Source: Emydura subglobosa (Eukaryota; Chordata; Testudines; Chelidae). Taken from it: a stretch of DNA of 64,000 nucleotides. The translations under genes and the position numbers were made by a program. The first letter of the stretch is position 1. The number at the start of each line of letters is the position of its first letter. The DNA lies in assembly GCA_007922225.1 (NCBI GenBank), contig ML679956.1:12435049-12499048 (forward strand), read 5' to 3'. Positions 47,728 through 55,545 of the stretch are shown piece by piece. Below the pieces are notes generated by a model, which saw only the letters and a program-made list of their open reading frames with translations, was not told the DNA's origin and ran no database searches.

Positions 47728-49284
47728 AATATACAACCAAGGTAAAGAATAAAAAATTTGCAATAAAAATTTCCCCAAGAATCAAGGCTGTTTATAAAAC
47801 AAACAAAAAATCATCTCACAGATTCTATATACAGTTATATACTTCTTAATGATGGTAGGACAGGGAAATGCCATTTGTTCTAGCCTTCTGTGTTCCTTAA
47901 TTTTATGAAATTCTTGGACTCCACAGTGATAGGCACTATATAAAAATCTGAATGAATAATTGGGATTACTGCATAATCATATATTCAGTATCAACTTCCC
48001 TGTGGGATGAAGCAGGAAGACAGGATGGGCTTTTTGGAGGAATACAGCCTGTATTTAAAATACTATTTTTGTCATTGCGGAAGGGGCATAGAAAATTTTG
48101 AAGTTTATGTAATTAAATGTAAACATTTTTATAGGAGAACTTGGTTACCAAAGATAAGTTTATTGCCATTGTCACAGTCTGTACCCAAAGTGATATGAAC
48201 AACTTGAACAGTAGTGCTTTGGGGTTAATGTAACACCGTATATTTCTATACATCAATCCAAATTACTTTGTATAAATGGGAGATTTTGAACAATCTGGAT
48301 TTTTTCTATCTTGACTACTGAGGAATTCTTTTTATCTTTTTAAAAAACAAAAGCAAAACCCAAAACAAAAGCCTGCACTTTCCTGCCATTGCCTATATAC
48401 CAAATACTAGTGTACACATTATGTTGCTTATGTGTGTGGTGTGTGTGTCTCTGTGTCTGAGAGAGAGAATGAGAGAGAGAGATGCGACCGTTTCTGGAGA
48501 CTCTCAGCAGACCTGGCACTTTCCTTAAAATTTTGCACCTTACCTAAGTACTGAAGACTGCTTTTAAGTGAAGTGGGGGAAGAAGCAAGAAGTGAAGAGA
48601 CAAGGGGAAAGAGCAGACATATGAGATACCTTTACCCAGGAAGGTATGATTGGCAGAAAATTTAAGTCATTTATTGAGTAAACTTTTTCTGAGTTTACCC
48701 AATAAGTGACTGAGGAATTTGGTGAGGAAAATTGACTGGCTTCTATTCTAATCTCCCCAGGGATTACTGTGCCTCCAATTGAGATAGCAAAGCCCAAGGA
48801 GCTTGGCTGGAAAATCAGTTTTCTGTATTCCTCTTTAATGAGCTATTTCCTCCATCCATTGGTGTCTTCATTCTTCTCCCTAGCCTGTTGTTGCTTTCTT
48901 GTAAGTCTTTCTCTTGCTCTTCCTCTTTCCTATAAGTCTAAATTAGATGAAACCAAAATGTGTCAGTGTCTCTCACTGTCATCAAGAACACTAAATAGAG
49001 GAAAACAATTTCAAGGTAATAAAGATTTTGCTTAGACTGACTAATTTGTTTGTGTAATTTTAAAGGGAGAATGTCAAGGCATTTAGTGCATAAATTTAGT
49101 GTTGAACATTTTCTTACTCAAGGTAACTTTGTTGATATTCCTTTGTTTAGCTGCAAGAGTAAGTGAAATTTGAGCCCTATCATTCAAAGAGCCATGCTGA
49201 CAGTTAAACTATGTCGACAATATAGCATTATCTATGGCTTTTGGATTTATATTTAGTCTATTCAGGTTTTTTCTAGATCAAAAG
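47728..49284. other. Intronic stretch with simple repeats and a hairpin
   Basis: No gene. A GT/GA-rich low-complexity tract lies at 48431-48482 and an inverted repeat at 48666-48710. Confidence 0.5.
48666..48710. repeat. 18-bp inverted repeat with 9-nt loop
   Basis: GTCATTTATTGAGTAAAC (48666-48683) faces GTTTACCCAATAAGTGAC (48693-48710), 16 of 18 positions complementary, loop TTTTTCTGA. It could be a small hairpin RNA or the centre of a palindromic transposon. Confidence 0.7.
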
Positions 49285-49356
49285 ATAGTATCCCTAAATC
49301 TCCCACTGTCTGAAGCTGGGACTGGATCACTTAAAATTGTCCTGTTCTGTTTGTTT
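49285..49356 (+). mobile_element. CR1 3' end, left part (split by DIRS)
   Basis: GTCTGAAGCTGGGACTGGAT and CACTTAAAATTGTCCTGTTC continue across the DIRS insertion into 55452-55545, and match the minus-strand CR1 3' end at 34890-35420 (CTGAGACTGGTTGACAAAGG, CCCTATTCTGTTCATTC). Confidence 0.7.
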
Positions 49357-49542
49357 TATCTTCGAGTGATTGCTCATATGCATTCCAATGTAGGTGTGTG
49401 CGCGCCCCGTGCACAGATTCCCGGAACTTTTTCCCTAGCAAACCCCGCATGGCCAGCTCAGGCGCCCCCTGGAGTGCCGCGCTCATATCGCGGTATAAAG
49501 GGCGCTGCTGGCACCACGGGTCCCCAGTTCCTTCTTTCCGCC
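49357..49542 (+). repeat. DIRS left inverted terminal repeat
   Basis: From TATCTTCGAGTGATTGCTCA to TTCTTTCCGCC. It is the reverse complement, with a few differences, of 55235-55420 (GTGTGTGCGCGCCCCGTGCA, TTCCCGGAACTTTTTCCCTA, CTCATATCGCGGTATAAAGG). It lacks the extra outer segment found on the right. Confidence 0.85.
49494..49499 (+). promoter_or_regulatory. TATA box in left terminal repeat
   Basis: GCGGTATAAAGGGCGC; TATAAA sits about 200 bp before the Gag start and points into the element, so it is the likely promoter of the genomic transcript. A mirror copy lies in the right repeat. Confidence 0.5.
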
Positions 49543-49700
49543 TGTGACGGTTGCTGGAACTATCGCCTCTTGCTGCGTGCAAGTAGCTCATTCCCTAGTT
49601 TTTTCTTACTGTTTCAGAGTTGTTGTTCAATTAGTTGTTATATAGTTAGTTATAGTGATAAGGTTAGAACCCCGGACGGGGTTCCTTCTACGAGGAAGTC

Positions 49701-52103
49701 ATGCCGGGTTCCACAGGCTTTAAGAACTGTGACTTGTGTGGTAAAGCCTTCCCGATCAGTGACCCGCATGACCGCTGTCTCCGGTGCCTTGGAGAAGAAC
49801 ACCGTCGAGACAAGTGCAAAATTTGTAAGTCCTTTAAGCCTCGGACCCAGAAAGAAAGGGACGCGACACTAAAGGCAATTCTGATGGAGTCGGCGCTCCG
49901 TCCAGCCTCCGAGCCGTCCCGGTCTCCGTCGGCACCGAGTGTGTCGTCGGTGCGGAGCGCCCCCCCACCGGCACCGCTTTCGGCACCGCCGTGGGCCTCG
50001 AAAGTGGCCAAGAAGACACGGCCTTTGGCCGCACCCAAGATCTCCCCCCGGCCCGCGCAGGGCGGAGGGAGTACGGAGACACCCCAGCCAAGAGCCGTAG
50101 AGATTACTCCGGCACCGGGGTCTCCGCACGGGCTGCCTCCCCCGACTCCTGGGGGTGGGGGAGTGCACCTGCAATGGCCGTCGACGCCGGAGGCGTTTAC
50201 TGCGGCACGAGCCCTCATGGCCTTGCCTACGCCTCCGTCCCCCCCTCGGCCGAGGGACAAGGGACCTGCGTCTCGGGGCAAACCCGCGCTGGGTGGTCCC
50301 GGTGGTTGGAGACGCTCCCAATCCAAGTCTCCTTCCAGACGGTCACGGAGGGTGGAGAGCGTCGGCTCCCCTCCGAGCTCCGACTTTAGGTCGTCGAGCG
50401 ACTCGGCACCGCGGCACCGTGGGTGGTCCCGAGTCCATCGCCGGAGCCGCAGATCCAGCTCCGATGTGAGCGGGGACCGGAATTCGGGCTCACAATCTTC
50501 GGTGCGGAGCCCATCCCGGCACCGATCGAGGTCACTGTCGGTTGTTTCGAGAGGCAGCGACTCACATCTGGCGGCACCGCTGACTCCAGCACCGATGCCT
50601 GCTCCGGCACCGATGGGCCCGGCACCGACATCGGGGCGACTGGACTCCCCTCAGCGTCACCATCATTGGCACCGCTCTCGGTCTCGAGAGGGTAAGCGGC
50701 ACCACAAATCCTCTCGCCGCAAGGGCAGGTCTGGTGCATCGTCGTCGTCGTCCCCGACCTTCTCGTATCGCCGGCACCGCAGACGTCGGCACCGGTCCAC
50801 GTCGTCCTCGTCGGACCGCTCCACGCGCCAGCGACATAAGCGGCGCACGGGGGGCTCCAGTGACAAGAAGGCGGTGCGGCTGCATCAGCCTTCCCTGCAG
50901 GCCGCCGGGTGGTCCCAGGGCCCTTGGCAGTGGCCGTATTGGGGACCCTGGAATGCCCCTATGCCCCAGGGCTCGGTGTCACTACAATCGGTGGTGGCCC
51001 CCCCAGTACCCCCGGCCCCTAAGGCTCAAGAGCAGGGTTCGGAGGATTCGGACCCAGGGGAGGGACCCTCTTCTGCACCCTTACCCTTCTCTTCCTCATC
51101 CTCGCCTGATGAGGCAGCAGCAAGGGACCGTAAGGGGCCCCTGTTCGATTTCAGGGCCCATCAAGACCTTCTGGAGAGGGCTGCTGAGAACTTGAGCATG
51201 GAGTTTAAACTCATGTCCGAGGAGGAGGACTCCCTCTTTGGGCCCTCAAGCTCTCTGGGACCCTCCCGGGCGACCTTGCCAGTACATGACAATGTCATGA
51301 AGATAGCAAGGAAACTTTGGCAGACCCCCTCCTCCCTGCCTTCCACTTCCAAGGAGGTGGAACGAAAATATTACGTCCCCAAGGAACCATTTGAGTTCCT
51401 TTACAACCACCCTGCGCCCAGCTCCCTGGTGGTCGATGCGGCCGACCAGAGGGACCGTCAGGGGAATCAGGGTAGCACCCCTAAGGACAAGGAGGGCCAT
51501 AAGCTGGACTTATTCGGGAGGAAAGTCTACTGTACTGCGGCGCTGCAGTTTAGAGTAGCGAACCACCAGGCCCTGTTTGGGAAATACAATAAAAACCTGT
51601 GGGCCTCGATGCAGAGGTTTGCCTCCCAGCTGCCCCCTGACAAGGAGGCAGATTTCTCCACTGTCCTACAGGAGGGGGCTGCGGTGGCTACCGCTGCGGA
51701 CACAGCCAGTAGGGCAATGGCCTCAGCAGTCGTGATGCGCCGCTGTTCGTGGCTTCAGGCCTCTGGCCTCACCCAGGAGGTTCAGCAGGCCATTCAGGAC
51801 TTGCCGTTTGATGGCCTGGGTCTGTTCTCGGAGAAGACAGACGACAAGCTCCACGCACTCAAGGACTCTCGGGCCACCCTGAAGTCACTTGGGTTGTATA
51901 CGCCTCAGGCCTCCAGGCAGCAGTCCAGACCGCAGGCCCAGAGGCAACCACCACCCCCGCCCAGGCTGGCTCCTCGACCCGCCCAGCAGAGGAGGGGTCG
52001 TGAGCGCTACCGCGGTCCCAGCAGAGGAGGCCGCCAGGGGTCCTCTGCGGGGGGCCAGCAGGGGCCTGCAAAAGGGGGTAATCAATCTAATAAACGTTTT
52101 TGA
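49701..52103 (+). CDS. DIRS Gag-like protein (800 aa)
   Basis: Starts at ATG after CGAGGAAGTC and is open for 800 codons. Residues 10-42 hold a zinc-binding-like array C10-x2-C13, C26-x2-C29, H34, C39-x2-C42. Residues about 60-190 are Pro/Ser-rich. Residues about 200-400 are rich in Ser/Arg dipeptides like RS domains of splicing factors. Residues about 480-720 form the conserved DIRS Gag body (LDLFGRKVYCTAALQFRVAN, NLWASMQRFASQLPP). The C-terminus is Gln/Pro- then Arg/Gly-rich, likely nucleic-acid binding. Expected role is RNA binding and particle formation. The nucleotide heptamer GGCACCG recurs 13 times in 49931-50794. Confidence 0.85.
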   Translation: MPGSTGFKNCDLCGKAFPISDPHDRCLRCLGEEHRRDKCKICKSFKPRTQKERDATLKAILMESALRPASEPSRSPSAPSVSSVRSAPPPAPLSAPPWASKVAKKTRPLAAPKISPRPAQGGGSTETPQPRAVEITPAPGSPHGLPPPTPGGGGVHLQWPSTPEAFTAARALMALPTPPSPPRPRDKGPASRGKPALGGPGGWRRSQSKSPSRRSRRVESVGSPPSSDFRSSSDSAPRHRGWSRVHRRSRRSSSDVSGDRNSGSQSSVRSPSRHRSRSLSVVSRGSDSHLAAPLTPAPMPAPAPMGPAPTSGRLDSPQRHHHWHRSRSREGKRHHKSSRRKGRSGASSSSSPTFSYRRHRRRRHRSTSSSSDRSTRQRHKRRTGGSSDKKAVRLHQPSLQAAGWSQGPWQWPYWGPWNAPMPQGSVSLQSVVAPPVPPAPKAQEQGSEDSDPGEGPSSAPLPFSSSSSPDEAAARDRKGPLFDFRAHQDLLERAAENLSMEFKLMSEEEDSLFGPSSSLGPSRATLPVHDNVMKIARKLWQTPSSLPSTSKEVERKYYVPKEPFEFLYNHPAPSSLVVDAADQRDRQGNQGSTPKDKEGHKLDLFGRKVYCTAALQFRVANHQALFGKYNKNLWASMQRFASQLPPDKEADFSTVLQEGAAVATAADTASRAMASAVVMRRCSWLQASGLTQEVQQAIQDLPFDGLGLFSEKTDDKLHALKDSRATLKSLGLYTPQASRQQSRPQAQRQPPPPPRLAPRPAQQRRGRERYRGPSRGGRQGSSAGGQQGPAKGGNQSNKRF

Positions 52104-52106
52104 CCC

Positions 52107-54032
52107 AGAGCAGGAGGGTAGTACTCTTCCTTCTCTCTGGGATCTTGGCCGGCCGTTTGTGGACAGGCTTCGCCCTTTCCTTATAGAATGGGAAGCCATT
52201 ACTACGGACCGGTGGGTCCTGGAGGTGATTGCCAAGGGGTACACCCTCCAGCTTACAACCTCCCCTCCCAACACCCCTCCAAGGCCGTCCCCCATTGGGG
52301 ATCTAGCCTCGGTCACCTCCTAGTGCAGGAGATCGAGTCACTCCTCGGGCTGGGGGCGGTGGAGGAAGTCCCAGTGCCCGAGCAGGGCCGGGGATTTTAT
52401 TCTAAATATTTCTTAATCCCCAAGGCGAAGGGAGGCCTTAGGCCCATTTTGGACCTACGTCGCCTAAATAAGTATATTAGGCGGGTTAAGTTTCGTATGG
52501 TCTCCCTCGCCACAATTATTCCGGTCCTTGACCCAGGGGATTGGTATGCCGCCCTTGACTTGAAGGATGCATACTTCCACATCTCTATATTACCGGCCCA
52601 TAGGCGGTTTTTGAGATTTGAGGTAGCGGGACGCCATTATCAATTTCGGTCCCTACCCTTTGGGCCCTCCTCAGCACCCAGGGTGTTTACTAAATGTATG
52701 GCCGTGGTGGTGGCTCACCTGCGCCGTAGAGGTGTTCAAATCTTCCCCTATTTGGATGACTGGTTGATCAGGGGGAGGTCGAGTTCACATGTGCGGCATA
52801 GCCTGCTTCTCACATGCGAATTGTGTGCTAGACTCGAGTTGCTTATTAATGAGCAGAAGTCCACACTTACTCCGGTGCAATGTATAGAATTTATTGGAGC
52901 CAGGCTGGATGCAGTACAAGCCAGAGCCTTCCTCCCGCAAGCGAGGTTTGAGGCGATGGCAGCCATCATATCTGATCTCCACTTGTCCCCCATGACGACA
53001 GCCAGGCACTGCCTGCAGCTGTTGGGACATATGGCAGCTTCTACATATGTTGTAAGACTGGCACGATTGAGGCTTAGACCTCTCCAGAGCTGGTTGGCTT
53101 CGGTGTACGTACCGCATAGGCATTCTCTAACTAGAATGGTCCTGGTTCCCCCACAGGTTCTGTCGTCCCTCGATTGGTGGAGGGACCCGAGGGAAGTGAT
53201 GACGGGCGTGCCCTTCAGAGAGTTTACCCCATCTGTGACGCTCATCACAGACGCATCCGATCAGGGATGGGGAGCCCACATTTCTCACAACCAGGGCACC
53301 CAAGGGCTTTGGTCACCGGAGGAGAGAGCTCTGCACATCAACGTACGCGAGCTCAGAGCGGTCCGATTAGCCTGCAAGGCTTTCCTCCAATTCCTGAGGG
53401 GCAGGGTAGCCCAAGTCCTCACAGACAATACGACAGCCATGTTCTATGTGAACAGGCAGGGAGGGGCACGCTCCTCGGCACTCTGCCAGGAAGCTATTCG
53501 CCTCTGGGACTTCGCGGTGAGACATGGGTTTCATTTATCTGCCTCTCACCTCCCGGGGGTGCGAAACAACGAGGCGGACCGCCTCAGCAGATCCTTTTCT
53601 CCCCGCCACGAATGGTCCTTACACCAGGACGTGGTGGCTTTCATCTTCCAGCGGTGGGGTACTCCCCATCTGGACCTGTTCATTACAGCGGAAAACAGGA
53701 AGTCCCCCAGGTTCTGCTCGCTCAGGGGTCGCGAGCTGGGCTCTCTGTCCGATGCCTTTTTGGTTCCCTGAACAGGGGAGTTAATGTATGCATTCCCCCC
53801 TGTCCTGCTCCTGCCCCAAGTTCTCCTCAAGATCAAGAGGGACAGGGCGAACATCATCCTGATCGCCCCAGCGTGGCCGAGACAGCACTGGTACAGCATG
53901 CTGCTCGACCTCTCCACCACCAAACCGATTCCGCTACCCAGACGGTGCGACCTGATCTCCCAGGACCATGGGAGATTGTTGCACCCCGACCTGGACTCCC
54001 TCCTCCTCACCGCCTGGAGACTTTGTGGCTGA
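52107..54032 (+). pseudogene. DIRS reverse transcriptase / RNase H region (interrupted)
   Basis: RT N-terminal part lies in one frame (WEAITTDRWVLEVIAKGYTL, to a stop at 52321). The rest continues in the Gag frame as a 527-codon open stretch (ATG 52188 to TGA 53769-53771), implying a single-base frameshift near 52290-52320. Motifs: GFYSKYFLIPKAKGGLRPIL, DAYFHI, FGPSSAPRVF, catalytic YLDD (52749-52760). RNase H: DASDQGWGAH (53250), NVRELRAV, TDNTTAMFYVN, NEADRLSR. The TGA at 53769 lies inside the family's conserved C-terminus, which goes on in frame as MYAFPPVLLLPQVLLKIKRD to 54032. Both lesions should stop full-length protein. Confidence 0.85.
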
Positions 54033-54055
54033 CGGAGGGAGAGAGAGCCTGTTCC

Positions 54056-55069
54056 ATGCAGGTTCAACAGGTCCTCCTGGGCAGCAGGAAGCCGTCCACG
54101 CAACTCACGTATAAAGCTAAGTGGCGGAGGTTCTCGGGGTGGGCGGAAGAGAGAGGGCTGCACCCAAGCCTATCCCCTATACAGGCTATCTTGGAGTACT
54201 TGCTGCAGCTTAAACTGCAGGGCCTGGCTTTGGCCTCCCTCAAGGTACACCTAGCGGCCATCTCGGCCTTCCATCAACCCATGGAGGGCCGCTCCCTATT
54301 CTCTCACCCCATGTCAGTAAGGTTCCTTGAGGGGGTGGAGAGGACTTTCCCTCAGGTGCGGGACCCGGTGCCACCCTGGGACCTTAACTTGGTCCTCAAC
54401 GGGCTGATGGGCCACCCCTTTGAGCCCTTAGCTACATGCTCCCTTCTCCTTTTATCATGGAAGGTAGCCTTCCTGGTGGCTATCACCTCGGCTAGAAGGG
54501 TCTCCGAACTGAGGGCATTAACATCGGAGCCCCCTCACACGGTTTTTTATAAGGATAAGGTCCGGCTGAGGCCTCACCCGGCTTTTATGCCTAAGGTGGT
54601 GTCTCAGTTCCACTGGAACCAGGACATTTTCCTTCCTGTGTTCTTTCCAAAACCCCATGGGTCGGAGGAGGAAAGGAGAGGACATTGGCTGGATGTCAGG
54701 CGAGCCTTGGCCTTCTATCTGGAGAGGACCAAGCCTTTCCGGAAGTCGACACAGCTCTTCGTAGCGGCGGCGGACAGGATGAAGGGCTCACCTGTTTCCA
54801 CCCAGCGTATCTCCAAGTGGATTACTGCCTGCATTAAGGCATGCTATGAGCAGGCAGGGGTACCCCTCCCAGGTGCGGTAAGAGCACACTCCACTAGGGC
54901 CCAGGCCTCTTCTGCAGCCTTTTTGGAGCGGGTTCCCCTGCAGGACATCTGCAGGGCAGCGACCTGGTCGTCAGTCCATACATTCACGTCGCATTACACC
55001 ATCGTGGAACAAGCAAGGGAGGACGCAGGGTTCGGCAGAGCCGTGCTGTCAAGAGCAGGTCACCGATAA
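54056..55069 (+). CDS. DIRS tyrosine recombinase (about 337 aa)
   Basis: An ATG at 54056 opens the domain; the frame is open upstream to about 53174, overlapping the RT region, so the true start could be earlier. N-terminal core-binding-like part (KPSTQLTYKAKWRRFSGWAE) precedes the catalytic fold. Visible catalytic residues: Arg in SARRVSEL (54494-54499), Lys in KDKVRL, His-x-x-Arg in HSTRAQ (54887-54898), and His-Tyr in SHYTI (54992-54997). The Tyr would attack DNA to integrate the circular DIRS intermediate. No stop or frameshift seen. Two relics of the same enzyme lie at 38384-39223 and 43150-43840. Confidence 0.9.
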   Translation: MQVQQVLLGSRKPSTQLTYKAKWRRFSGWAEERGLHPSLSPIQAILEYLLQLKLQGLALASLKVHLAAISAFHQPMEGRSLFSHPMSVRFLEGVERTFPQVRDPVPPWDLNLVLNGLMGHPFEPLATCSLLLLSWKVAFLVAITSARRVSELRALTSEPPHTVFYKDKVRLRPHPAFMPKVVSQFHWNQDIFLPVFFPKPHGSEEERRGHWLDVRRALAFYLERTKPFRKSTQLFVAAADRMKGSPVSTQRISKWITACIKACYEQAGVPLPGAVRAHSTRAQASSAAFLERVPLQDICRAATWSSVHTFTSHYTIVEQAREDAGFGRAVLSRAGHR

Positions 55070-55102
55070 CTCCTACCCTCCTCCAAGGTACGGCTACACA
55101 AT

Positions 55103-55204
55103 CACCTACATTGGAATGCATATGAGCAATCACTCGAAGATAGAAAACAAGGTTACTTACCAGTAACTGTTGTTCTTCGAGATGTGTTGCTCATATCCAT
55201 TCCA
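55103..55204 (+). repeat. DIRS internal complementary region
   Basis: The first 40 bases are the exact complement of the left outer end and the next 62 of the right outer end, so their reverse complement is a right-end/left-end circle junction. In the DIRS1 replication model this templates closure of the ends. Confidence 0.9.
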
Positions 55205-55234
55205 AACCCACCCCCCGTCCCCACTGTCGGAGTT

Positions 55235-55451
55235 GGCAGAAAGAAGGGACTTGGGACCTGCGGTGCCAGCAGCGCCCTTTATACCGCGATATGAGCGCGG
55301 CACTCCAGGGGGTGCCTGAGCTGGCCATGCGGGGCTTGCTAGGGAAAAAGTTCCGGGAATCTGTGCACGGGGCGCGCACACACCTACATTGGAATGGATA
55401 TGAGCAACACATCTCGAAGAACAACAGTTACTGGTAAGTAACCTTGTTTTC
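55235..55451 (-). repeat. DIRS right inverted terminal repeat
   Basis: GGCAGAAAGAAGGG to CCTTGTTTTC. It is the reverse complement of the left repeat, plus an outer segment ending GTTACTGGTAAGTAACC that is only repeated in the ICR. It carries TATAAA on the minus strand (55278-55283), directed into the element. Confidence 0.85.
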
Positions 55452-55545
55452 CCTATGAAGCATCTGGCACTGGCCATTGTCAGAAGACAATACTGGGCTA
55501 GATGGACCATTTGTCTGACCCAGTATGGCTGTTCTTAGGCTAAGT
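55452..55545 (+). mobile_element. CR1 3' end, right part (split by DIRS)
   Basis: GCATCTGGCACTGGCCATTG, GAAGACAATACTGGGCTAGA and TCTGACCCAGTATGGCTGTT are the last part of the CR1 3' UTR, the same module as at 34890-35000 reversed. Confidence 0.8.

Larger units (their letters stand above)
49357..55451 (+). mobile_element. DIRS-type tyrosine-recombinase retrotransposon, near complete
   Basis: It has inverted terminal repeats, three coding regions (Gag, RT/RNase H, tyrosine recombinase) and an internal complementary region (ICR) at 55103-55204. The ICR is the exact complement of the two outer ends: 55103-55142 pairs with 49357-49396 (40 of 40) and 55143-55204 with 55390-55451 (62 of 62). This is the DIRS1 layout, used to template a circular DNA intermediate that the recombinase integrates without target-site duplication. 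Much more GC-rich than the surrounding intron. It lies in the sense direction of ZNRF2 and splits a CR1 copy. The RT region is broken, so this copy is probably not autonomous. Confidence 0.92.

Noticed and set aside
49688..50326. 212-codon minus-strand frame opposite DIRS Gag
   Set aside because: Open because the Gag coding sequence is GC-rich and lacks stops antisense; no recognisable motif.
53174..54055. Upstream extension of the recombinase frame
   Set aside because: No conserved recombinase blocks there; it overlaps RNase H in another phase and lacks an ATG at its beginning.
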